Of a stretch of 64,000 nt of DNA, positions 8,953-16,461 are shown piece after piece. The position numbers and the translations under genes are program-made. The DNA is from Trichormus variabilis 0441 (GTDB taxonomy: Bacteria > Cyanobacteriota > Cyanobacteriia > Cyanobacteriales > Nostocaceae): the NCBI RefSeq assembly GCF_009856605.1, contig NZ_CP047242.1, positions 1,114,001 to 1,178,000 on the forward strand, given 5' to 3'. The notes beneath the pieces were generated by a model. The model searched no databases, was not told where the DNA came from, and saw nothing but the letters and a program-made list of their open reading frames with translations. The stretch's first letter is position 1. Each line of letters starts with the position of its first letter.

Positions 8953-8966
8953 TGAACAAATGTTCA
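8953..8966 (-). promoter_or_regulatory. SmtB/ArsR-family operator upstream of smtA
   Basis: A perfect inverted repeat, TGAACA-AA-TGTTCA, with further partial symmetry outside (ATATC...AGTATT). It matches the 12-2-12 type recognised by SmtB, ZiaR and AztR repressors (core TGAAxx-N2-xxTTCA). It sits 43-56 bases before the smtA ATG, where a promoter is expected. Confidence 0.7.
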
Positions 8967-9029
8967 AGTATTGCTTAATAAAATGTAATAATTTTAGGTT
9001 ATATAATACGTTTGGACACTCTCAGCAAT

Positions 9030-9503
9030 TCAAAGAGTCGGTACAACATCCAGTATGGGAGACTCTACACTATAGCTCTTACCATGAAATTCATAGGTGA
9101 ATACAGCTTTAACTTTTTTTGCACCACTAAAGCCTTGAGCATTAGTTAAATAAAAGCCTTGTTCAAAAATTTGTAGTCCAGCTAAATTAAATGGTTGCAC
9201 TACCTGAGAAATCAAAATTTTATTATTATCTGCTTGTTTAAGTTCGACTTTCTGCGCGTTGATATTTAGATGATTGAGCGTCGAATTCTCTAGTCTCAAC
9301 CTGACAACAGCGTGACCAACTGGGTAATTTTCTACCGCACCAGGAGGTGGTATCAATGTTTCATATACCTCTAAAAGATTAACATTCAAACTTAGAGCAG
9401 GTTGTTGGGTATTTTGCACCATAATGGTTGTTTGGATGGGTGATTCAGTTTTGGGCAAAGATGTCAGTGTAATAGAGGCTATCAAAAAAAGATAATCAAA
9501 CAC
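9030..9503 (-). CDS. Hypothetical protein with N-terminal hydrophobic segment
   Basis: About 157 residues, family not recognised. A GGAGG ribosome-binding site (9509-9513 on the minus strand) is five bases before a GTG at 9503, which makes that GTG a better start than the ATG at 9515. The N-terminus (MFDYLFLIASITLTSLP) looks like a signal peptide or anchor. The rest is predicted beta-rich, with polar strands such as HAVVRLRLENSTLNHLNI and KAVFTYEFHGKSY, like an exported Ig-like or C2-like sandwich. It is monocistronic, with nothing in the context to suggest a role. Confidence 0.65.
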   Translation of the reverse strand: MFDYLFLIASITLTSLPKTESPIQTTIMVQNTQQPALSLNVNLLEVYETLIPPPGAVENYPVGHAVVRLRLENSTLNHLNINAQKVELKQADNNKILISQVVQPFNLAGLQIFEQGFYLTNAQGFSGAKKVKAVFTYEFHGKSYSVESPILDVVPTL

Positions 9504-9934
9504 CCTAACCTCCATCCTTTTTATGGCTATTTTTGGAATTTTCAGTATAGCTTACTACTCCAATTGCCAACGCATCAAAGGCTAAAAGATAGTATTTCTA
9601 GTTAGTATTACTGATTTACTCATCTTATTGCAAATAATCTTGAGTAGAATGACTGAAAAAATCAAATTTTAAAATACATTTATGTATAAAAAAGAGAAAT
9701 CTCAATTCTTAAAAAGTTCCACGGGAAAATATTTAGTCTCGACACTATTTGTTAGCATAAGTATAATAAATCATTCAATGATGAGAATCGCTTTACGTAA
9801 CCCAGGTACAACTTTAGGAATTCTTTAAAGGAGTTCCAGCAAAAATTACCTAGTAAGAGTTGATTTTATATCTCAATAATTGAAACAGAGCATAACGCTT
9901 TCTATTATTTATTCGTGCAGCGAGTTGACAGTGC
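9504..9934. other. Intergenic region, nothing recognised
   Basis: About 430 AT-rich bases between two divergent genes. I see no ORF, strong hairpin or known binding motif. It presumably carries the promoter of the kinase gene. Confidence 0.5.
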
Positions 9935-11509
9935 ATGAGCTACTGCATTAATCCTACCTGTCCAAATCCAGAAAATGTAGCATATAGCCAAAGGTGTGAG
10001 GCTTGTGGCTCACGGCTACTGTTGCGCGATCGCTATCGGGTGCTGAAACCATTGGGTCAGGGTGGCTTCGGTGCAACCTTTTTAGCCCATGATCAAATAT
10101 TGCCAGGGGAACCAAGTTGTGTAATTAAACAATTACGTCCTTCAGGAACAGCACCACACGTTTTGCAGATGGCGCGAGAACTATTTGAGCGAGAAGCCAA
10201 AACCTTAGGCACAATTGGCAATCATCCCCAAGTACCACGATTGCTAGACTACTTTGAAGAGCAAGAACAATTCTACCTAGTTCAGGAATATATCAGTGGT
10301 TCCACTCTTCAACAGGAAGTCAAACTTAATGGCACTCTGAGCGAAGCAGGTGTAAAGCAATTTTTAAGTGAAATTTTGCCGTTACTGCAATACATCCATG
10401 AGCATAAAGTAATTCACCGTGATATCAAACCAGCCAACTTAATTCGCCGTTCTCAAGATGCCAGAATGGTATTGATTGACTTTGGTGCGGTCAAAAACCA
10501 AGTCAGCCAAGCAATTACAAACCAATCGGCAAACACAGCACTAACGGCCTATGCAATTGGCACTCCTGGTTTTGCACCTCCAGAGCAAATGGCAATGCGT
10601 CCAGTTTATGCCAGCGATATCTATGCCTTGGGGGTAACGTGTGTATATCTATTAACAGGTAAAACACCTAAAGATTTAGATTACAATCCCACAACAGGTG
10701 AAGTCATGTGGGAACATTTGGTACAAGTAAGTGACCACCTGATTGGTGTGCTGCGGAAGATGTTGGAAGTATCAGTACGCAGTCGTTACCAATCAGCCAC
10801 AGATGTACTTAAAGCCTTGGAAATCGAGCCATATTTGGAAAGTTTGGCTCAGGGATTGCTAGTGAAATCAGAGAAAGAGCAAACATCCCAACGTCCAGAA
10901 AATTCTGCGGTTTTATCTAGCAGTTCTCCTGTCGCAGCGACTAGTGTAGGTGGTGTAGCACAGGTAGCCGCCGCAATTAGAGCCAGAAGAGCTAAAGATG
11001 CAGCAGCCAAGCTAGCCATATTACCTAATAGCAACAGTAATGGTAACGGATTGCCAACTCAACAATCCAAAGCTGGACGTAGACTAGATAGCCAAACTTT
11101 AATAAAAGCTTATCTTAAAGGGAGACGCGACTTTGCTCTTCATAATTTAAATTTCCTTAATCTCCAAGGAGTTGACTTATCAGAAACAAATTTTCATTCA
11201 GCTCAGCTACAAAGCACTAATCTCCAAGGAGCAAACCTTCATAACAGTGATTTTGGCAGAGCTAGCCTGACACGCGCCAACCTTAAAGACGCTAATTTAA
11301 GTAAAGCTTATTTCAATCATGCCGATTTAGAAGGAGCAGACCTACGTGGTGCAGACCTGAGTCATGCCTATCTCAGTAATGCTAATCTTCGTGGCACTAA
11401 TTTGTGTGGTGCTAATCTTACAGGTGCAAAAATTACTGATGAGCAACTAGCATTGGCGAAAACTAACTGGATGACGATACGTCCTAATGGTAAAAGAGGT
11501 TTATTGTAA
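9935..11509 (+). CDS. Ser/Thr protein kinase with zinc-ribbon and pentapeptide repeats
   Basis: A 524-residue Hanks-type kinase. Residues 4-24 hold a four-Cys zinc-ribbon (C4, C9, C21, C24). The kinase domain (about 34-295) has the glycine loop GQGGFG (41-46), the VIKQ lysine at 65, HRDIKPAN (162-169) with catalytic Asp164, and DFG at 183-185. It then shows GTPGFAPPEQ in the activation loop, followed by a low-complexity linker (310-375). Pentapeptide repeats (ANLxx/ADLxx) fill residues 385-515. No transmembrane helix is visible, so it is probably cytosolic. The repeat tail probably mediates protein contacts. Cyanobacteria often carry this domain order. Confidence 0.95.
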   Translation: MSYCINPTCPNPENVAYSQRCEACGSRLLLRDRYRVLKPLGQGGFGATFLAHDQILPGEPSCVIKQLRPSGTAPHVLQMARELFEREAKTLGTIGNHPQVPRLLDYFEEQEQFYLVQEYISGSTLQQEVKLNGTLSEAGVKQFLSEILPLLQYIHEHKVIHRDIKPANLIRRSQDARMVLIDFGAVKNQVSQAITNQSANTALTAYAIGTPGFAPPEQMAMRPVYASDIYALGVTCVYLLTGKTPKDLDYNPTTGEVMWEHLVQVSDHLIGVLRKMLEVSVRSRYQSATDVLKALEIEPYLESLAQGLLVKSEKEQTSQRPENSAVLSSSSPVAATSVGGVAQVAAAIRARRAKDAAAKLAILPNSNSNGNGLPTQQSKAGRRLDSQTLIKAYLKGRRDFALHNLNFLNLQGVDLSETNFHSAQLQSTNLQGANLHNSDFGRASLTRANLKDANLSKAYFNHADLEGADLRGADLSHAYLSNANLRGTNLCGANLTGAKITDEQLALAKTNWMTIRPNGKRGLL

Positions 11510-11851
11510 CTGGAAAATTTAGGACAGCGAATTTTGGTTCCTATTGATTTTTATGAATCATATCTTTTGTCCAAGATATCACGTTAGAATTTAGATTTTT
11601 CAATGCCAATAACTTCTAAAAAAATTGAATATAAATCAGCATTGAATCATAAATTCTCATAGCTAGAGAAAATAATTGGATTAATCTTAATTAATGAGTC
11701 ATAATAAGTTTATTTGCAATAGAATACAATAGATAAAGACACATTAAGCTGATGAAATGTCTGGTTACACAAAGTAGCTGAAGAGAAGATATAAACTCCT
11801 CTGACCATTTCCTGAAATCACATATAATTAGCCGAAATTTCCTATTAACAT
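11510..11851. other. Intergenic region, nothing recognised
   Basis: About 340 AT-rich bases between the kinase gene and the FHA gene in the same direction. There is no clear terminator or ORF, so read-through from the kinase gene cannot be excluded. Confidence 0.5.
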
Positions 11852-12556
11852 ATGTTAAAAGACCAAGATAGAGGCATAGGATTCCAGTTAAAAAACCAGG
11901 ATATAGAACGGCGCTTAAGTTTATATCAGATATTTATTTCTCTGTATGAACAGCATAGTCATCTTTTGAATGATATCCTTCAATTAGACAATCTATCTCA
12001 GTCATCCTGGGCTAATGCAAAACCTTACTATATACAAGGGGTAATCGATGAATCAGCTATATATGTGATTACCAACTTATGTAATAATCAAACACAAACC
12101 CTACAGCAACCACAGTTAACTTGGACGATAGGGCGCGATCGCAATAATGGTATTTCCACCTACGATAAACTGTTGTCTCGTCACCATGCGGCAGTTCAAT
12201 ATATTGACAATCAAGGCTTTTATTTAATTGATTTCAATAGTACAAATGGTTCTTTTGTCAATGGAGAGCAAATATATCAGCCTGTGAGACTTAAAGATGG
12301 TGATATTATACGCTTAGGAAGTTTAACGTTTAATTTCTTCTTGAATTATAGCCGCCGTCTTCTACCAACAGTAACAACAGATTTTCTGAAGCCAACGATA
12401 CCTCAAACACAGAACCATCGAAGTGAAAACTCAGAAGATACCGTACAAATTTTCATAGGGACTGATTCTCTAGAAAGTTTAAAATATGAACATCAGGATT
12501 TAAAGCCTGAGCATAAATCGGAGATTTTAGACTGTTTTTTTCAGAGACAGATATAA
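11852..12556 (+). CDS. FHA-domain protein
   Basis: A 234-residue protein with a forkhead-associated domain at about residues 88-168: WTIGRDRNNGIST, the LSRHHAAVQY core with Ser-Arg-His, DFNSTNGSFVNGE, and LKDGDIIRLGSLTFNF. FHA domains bind phosphothreonine, and these motifs include the canonical Arg, Ser-x-x-His and Asn contacts. The flanking regions are unassigned; the N-terminal 85 residues look helical. Lying directly after a Ser/Thr kinase in the same orientation, it could read out that kinase's phosphorylation; that is inference from position. Confidence 0.92.
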   Translation: MLKDQDRGIGFQLKNQDIERRLSLYQIFISLYEQHSHLLNDILQLDNLSQSSWANAKPYYIQGVIDESAIYVITNLCNNQTQTLQQPQLTWTIGRDRNNGISTYDKLLSRHHAAVQYIDNQGFYLIDFNSTNGSFVNGEQIYQPVRLKDGDIIRLGSLTFNFFLNYSRRLLPTVTTDFLKPTIPQTQNHRSENSEDTVQIFIGTDSLESLKYEHQDLKPEHKSEILDCFFQRQI

Positions 12557-12652
12557 TTTGATTCTGGTGAAACAAGATTAAGACAATCTGGTTTTGTTTC
12601 ACCAATCATCCCTTTACTTATAATTTAGAATAGGAATTTATTTCAGTTTCAT

Positions 12653-12774
12653 AGAACTTACATAAGTGTTACATAATGTATGTCGTGCAGGATGCGTCAG
12701 ATATCAAAAACTTGTTTATTGACAACATCTGATCTGTCTGACACACCCTACTAATATACAAGTTGCGTAAGTCC
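12653..12774. repeat. MITE-like inverted-repeat element
   Basis: The left end GAACTTACATA (12654-12664) and the right end TGCGTAAGTCC (12764-12774) are imperfect terminal inverted repeats. An inner pair ATGCGTCAG...CTGACACACC gives further dyad symmetry. The same right end occurs at 59657-59667 and 62497-62506. It is non-coding and resembles the small non-autonomous elements with GGACTTACGCA ends that are abundant in Nostocales. Confidence 0.55.
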
Positions 12775-12799
12775 TGTTTTATTAAAAAATCCATAAATT

Positions 12800-12827
12800 A
12801 AAAGATTACCCCATATGGAGTAATCTT
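12800..12827 (-). terminator. recA transcription terminator
   Basis: AAGATTAC (12802-12809) pairs with GTAATCTT (12820-12827) around a CCATATGG-containing loop. On the minus strand the stem is followed by TTTTAATTT. It is about 100 bases past the recA stop. Confidence 0.65.
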
Positions 12828-12925
12828 CAGATGAATCATATCATTTTATAGATAGTTGCGGATTGCGGTAGTGTGATTACGTAGTTTAAGGAATGATATT
12901 TACCTAGTTCATCACACTATCAATA

Positions 12926-14002
12926 TTATTCTTCCTCGTCTAAGTCAACATCTTCTTCATCTTCTTCGTTAGCTTTGGCTACCGAGTTTGCAGAAACAAC
13001 AGCGCCCTTGTCCAATTTTTCACGCACTTGTTGTTTAATCTGTTCAGCAAATTCTGGTTTTTCTTCCAGATACTTGATAGCGTTATCTCGACCTTGAGAA
13101 ATATTATCGCCATTGTAACTATACCATGCTCCCTTACGGAGTAAGATACCAGTTTCTTCAGCTAAATCTACTAAACAACCTAGAGTGGAAACACCTTTAC
13201 CAAAAATAATGTCAAATTCCGCAATTCTAAAAGGCGGTGCAACTTTATTTTTCGCAACTTTAACTTTAACTCGGTTACCAAATTCATCAGTACCTTTTTT
13301 CAAGGTTTGAATCCGACGAATATCTAAACGCACTGAAGCATAGAACTTTAAGGCGTTACCACCAGTGGTTGTTTCCGGGCTACCGTAGGTAACACCAATT
13401 TTTTGCCGCAACTGGTTAATGAAAATTACTGTACAACCAGATTTACCAATATTGCCAGTAATTTTACGTAGAGCTTGGCTCATTAATCTCGCTTGTAAAC
13501 CAACATGGGCATCACCCATATCGCCTTCGATTTCTGCACGGGGAACCAACGCTGCTACTGAGTCAATAACTACAATATCAACGGCGGCGGAGCGTACCAG
13601 CTGATCAACAATTTCCAACGCGGATTCACCTGTGTCTGGTTGGGAGACCAGCAAGTTTTGAATATCTACACCTAAGGCTGAGGCGTAGGTGGGGTCAAGG
13701 GCGTGTTCAGCATCCACAAAAGCAGCAATTCCGCCTTCTTTTTGTACTTCGGCGATCGCGTGGAGTGCTACTGTTGTTTTACCGGAACTTTCCGGGCCAT
13801 AAATCTCAATCACCCGCCCCTTGGGCAAACCGCCACCCAATGCTAAATCCAAGGTGAGCGCTCCTGTGGAAATCGTTTCTACCCGCATCCGGGTAGCATC
13901 GCCCAGGCGCATGATTGCTCCTTTACCGAAGCTGCGCTCAATCTGGTTGAGTACCATTGTTAGCGCTTTTTGCTTGCCTGAAGTATCGGTATTGATAGCC
14001 AT
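12926..14002 (-). CDS. recA: Recombinase RecA
   Basis: A 358-residue RecA, which forms ATP-dependent filaments on single-stranded DNA for homologous recombination and activates LexA cleavage in SOS-proficient bacteria. The Walker A motif GPESSGKT is at 69-76, Walker B lies in [10 protein letters not shown], and the loop-2 region has [22 protein letters not shown]. The C-terminus ends in an acidic tail ([14 protein letters not shown]), as in other cyanobacterial RecA proteins. The length is normal, with no intein. A LexA-box-like sequence lies 54-67 bases upstream of the ATG. Confidence 0.99.
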   Translation of the reverse strand: MAINTDTSGKQKALTMVLNQIERSFGKGAIMRLGDATRMRVETISTGALTLDLALGGGLPKGRVIEIYGPESSGKTTVALHAIAEVQKEGGIAAFVDAEHALDPTYASALGVDIQNLLVSQPDTGESALEIVDQLVRSAAVDIVVIDSVAALVPRAEIEGDMGDAHVGLQARLMSQALRKITGNIGKSGCTVIFINQLRQKIGVTYGSPETTTGGNALKFYASVRLDIRRIQTLKKGTDEFGNRVKVKVAKNKVAPPFRIAEFDIIFGKGVSTLGCLVDLAEETGILLRKGAWYSYNGDNISQGRDNAIKYLEEKPEFAEQIKQQVREKLDKGAVVSANSVAKANEEDEEDVDLDEEE

Positions 14003-14055
14003 TACTGCCTCTAAAAATGTATGGATTTAAGGAGTGTGGGGTTTGGAGTTTGAGT

Positions 14056-14069
14056 AGAACAGATATACT
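14056..14069 (-). promoter_or_regulatory. LexA-box candidate upstream of recA
   Basis: The minus strand reads AGTATATCTGTTCT. It fits the cyanobacterial LexA consensus RGTACNNNDGTWCB with one mismatch, at position 5. The placement, 54-67 bases before the recA start, is appropriate for promoter control. The remaining sequence to 14386 shows nothing else I recognise. Confidence 0.55.
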
Positions 14070-14386
14070 ATTTTAGCCGGAAAATTCTAGTATAGGGCTT
14101 CTCAAATTAAAAAGTAACTTTGACAAGATCGTAACCCAATATTCCGCAGGTGCGATCAGAAATATCTTCATGTACTTGCCAAAATTTTTACTGGCGCTAC
14201 TGAACAGTATGCTACTCCATCCTGATGACTGAATTGTCTCACCACTCCTTATTCCCTACTCCCCAGTTTTGTCTCTCATGCTTCCCATCCGGACACAAAC
14301 TTTTTATATTAGTGGGCGTTAGACCGACAACTAAAGTTTTCATTAATACTTTTTTCCTGTGCGCCTTTGTAAGTTAAACTCCCTTC

Positions 14387-15472
14387 ATGAATATCAAGCG
14401 TCGGCAATTTCTGAAAACTTGCGGATTAGCTACTGTAGCTACTCAGATTCCTCTACTTACTGCTCAAGGTGAGCAATGGTCTTCTCTACAAGACACTACA
14501 CCTAGCTTGCGTCTCCGGAGGAGTACGAGCAACGCTCGGTCATTGTCAAACACTATCATCAAGCCACAACGCTTACAAGTAGGCGATACGGTGGGGTTAA
14601 TTGCGCCGGCTGGTACTTTTGAACCTCGATATATAGAAGTAGTCCAGCAACATCTGACTAATTTGGGATTAAAAGCTAAGGTGGGAAGACATATTTTAGA
14701 CCGTTATGGTTATTTAGCAGGTAGAGATGCTGACCGCGCCCAAGATGTAAATGATATGTTTGTAGATGATTCGGTTCAAGCAATTCTGGCTATGCGTGGG
14801 GGTTGGGGTTGCAATCGGATTTTACCCTTACTCAATTACCCCTTAATTCGTTCCCATGCCAAAATTCTCATGGGTTATAGCGATATTACTTCTTTGTTAT
14901 TAGCGATTAATGCCCGTAGTCGCATTCTCACTTTTCACGGGCCTGTGGCTACATCCACCTGGACACCCTTTATGCTGGAGTACCTGAAGCGTATTTTATT
15001 TAATGCAGAAGCAGTAACATTAGAAAATACCGATTCTCCTGAGGGAAAAGTACAAACAATCACACCAGGAAAAGCGCAAGGTCAACTTGTAGGCGGTAAT
15101 TTGTCAGTTTTATCTGCAATGGTTGGTTCACCCTATTTACCTGGTTGGCAAAATAGAATTTTATTTTTGGAAGATGTGAACGAGGATGTTTATCGCGTAG
15201 ATAGGATGTTGACGCAGTTAAAAAATGCTGGAATACTATATCGAATTTCCGGTTTTATCTTTGGTCAATGTACTGACTGTAAGCCAACTAATGAAAAATC
15301 TCAGACGTTAATAGAAGTATTACAAGACCATATCACTCCTTTAAAAATACCCTCTTGGTATGGTGCAATGATTGGTCATATTCAAGATAAATTTATCTTA
15401 CCAATTGGCGCAAATGTGGAAATCGACGCTGATGCTGGAACAATAGAATTATTAGAGGCGGCGGTCAATTGA
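14387..15472 (+). CDS. LD-carboxypeptidase (peptidase family S66), Tat-exported
   Basis: 361 residues. The N-terminus MNIKRRQFLKTCGLATVA carries a twin-arginine signal (RRQFLK), so a folded precursor is probably sent across the membrane. The S66 core begins near residue 57 (RLQVGDTVGLIAPAG). It shows MRGGWGCNRILPLL, the nucleophile Ser in LMGYSDIT, the HGP segment, FLEDVNEDVYRVDRML with the catalytic Glu, and the C-terminal catalytic His in IGHIQDKF. Family members cleave the L-Lys/DAP-D-Ala bond of muropeptide tetrapeptides in cell-wall recycling. Export suggests action in the periplasm rather than the usual cytosolic recycling. Confidence 0.92.
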   Translation: MNIKRRQFLKTCGLATVATQIPLLTAQGEQWSSLQDTTPSLRLRRSTSNARSLSNTIIKPQRLQVGDTVGLIAPAGTFEPRYIEVVQQHLTNLGLKAKVGRHILDRYGYLAGRDADRAQDVNDMFVDDSVQAILAMRGGWGCNRILPLLNYPLIRSHAKILMGYSDITSLLLAINARSRILTFHGPVATSTWTPFMLEYLKRILFNAEAVTLENTDSPEGKVQTITPGKAQGQLVGGNLSVLSAMVGSPYLPGWQNRILFLEDVNEDVYRVDRMLTQLKNAGILYRISGFIFGQCTDCKPTNEKSQTLIEVLQDHITPLKIPSWYGAMIGHIQDKFILPIGANVEIDADAGTIELLEAAVN

Positions 15473-15567
15473 AAAATGCTAACTTGTAATTAATTGATAC
15501 TATTTATAGTACGAATTAAACAGTATTTTCTACAATGAACACAAATGTACAGATGTTCAAACGCAAG

Positions 15568-16449
15568 CTATATAAAATCAATCAATGTCTGGCGATAAGT
15601 ATTTGGTAGCCCCGTATCAAAACATTGCCCTTGCATCACATATCCTGTCATCCCTTCTGCTTGACACAATTTATCTAAACAAGTTGTTAATTGAAATTCA
15701 CCGCGATCGCGTAAATTTTGGTTTATACTTTCTTCTAGAAAATCAAAGATTTTTGGTGTGAGGACATACAAACCAAAAACACATAAAAACTCATCTTCTG
15801 CCATATATTCTACCCGCAAATGCTCACGCGCATAATCAATACTGGGTTTTTCTGCAAGTTGCGTTAGTTCCAAAATGGAATTAAACTCTTGCCACAATCC
15901 TGTAACACATCCAGCTTTGTTAATTATCGCTGCTGGCATAGTAGTTAAGCCAACAACACTTTGATGAACTTGTGCGTAAATCTCTACAACTTGTTGCGCG
16001 CAAGTTTTTTTTATGTCGGATTTATAAACATGATCACCCAACATTAATAAAAACGGTTCATTCCCTACCCAATCTTTGGCACAAAACACTGCGTGGCCAT
16101 AACCTTCTTGTTCTGATTGTGTCAACAAAACAACTTTCTGTCCCAACTCTTGCAAGTATTGACTATATTCTTGATTGTGTGGCGAAAGTTTCTGTAAAAG
16201 TTCTGGCGCGGGTGGATTTTTAAATAAATCAGCAAAAACTCCTATATCATCAGGCTGTACAACAATACCAATTTCTGTGATTCCTGCATTAATAGCTTCT
16301 TCCACAATGGCTAAAATTACAGGCTTTGCTCTACCATCTTGATCAATAATTGGGAATAGTTCTTTTTTCACAACTTTAGTAGCTGGAAATAATCTAGTAC
16401 CAAAACCAGCAGCCGGAATCACGGCTTTTCTTACTTTATGAATTTGCAT
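15568..16449 (-). CDS. galU: UTP-glucose-1-phosphate uridylyltransferase (GalU type)
   Basis: A 293-residue nucleotidyltransferase. Motifs are AVIPAAGFGTRLFPATK (nucleotide-binding G-x-G-T-R), KKELFPIID, ILAIVEEAINAGI, the Asp-containing LMLGDHVY that binds metal and sugar phosphate, and the late AEKP and FDTGLPNTYRQTL motifs. It forms UDP-glucose for glycolipids, polysaccharides and envelope glycans. It starts 13 bases after the upstream kinase gene ends and is probably its co-transcribed partner. Related dTDP- or CDP-sugar enzymes cannot be fully excluded. Confidence 0.88.
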   Translation of the reverse strand: MQIHKVRKAVIPAAGFGTRLFPATKVVKKELFPIIDQDGRAKPVILAIVEEAINAGITEIGIVVQPDDIGVFADLFKNPPAPELLQKLSPHNQEYSQYLQELGQKVVLLTQSEQEGYGHAVFCAKDWVGNEPFLLMLGDHVYKSDIKKTCAQQVVEIYAQVHQSVVGLTTMPAAIINKAGCVTGLWQEFNSILELTQLAEKPSIDYAREHLRVEYMAEDEFLCVFGLYVLTPKIFDFLEESINQNLRDRGEFQLTTCLDKLCQAEGMTGYVMQGQCFDTGLPNTYRQTLIDFI

Positions 16450-16461
16450 AAATTACTATTT

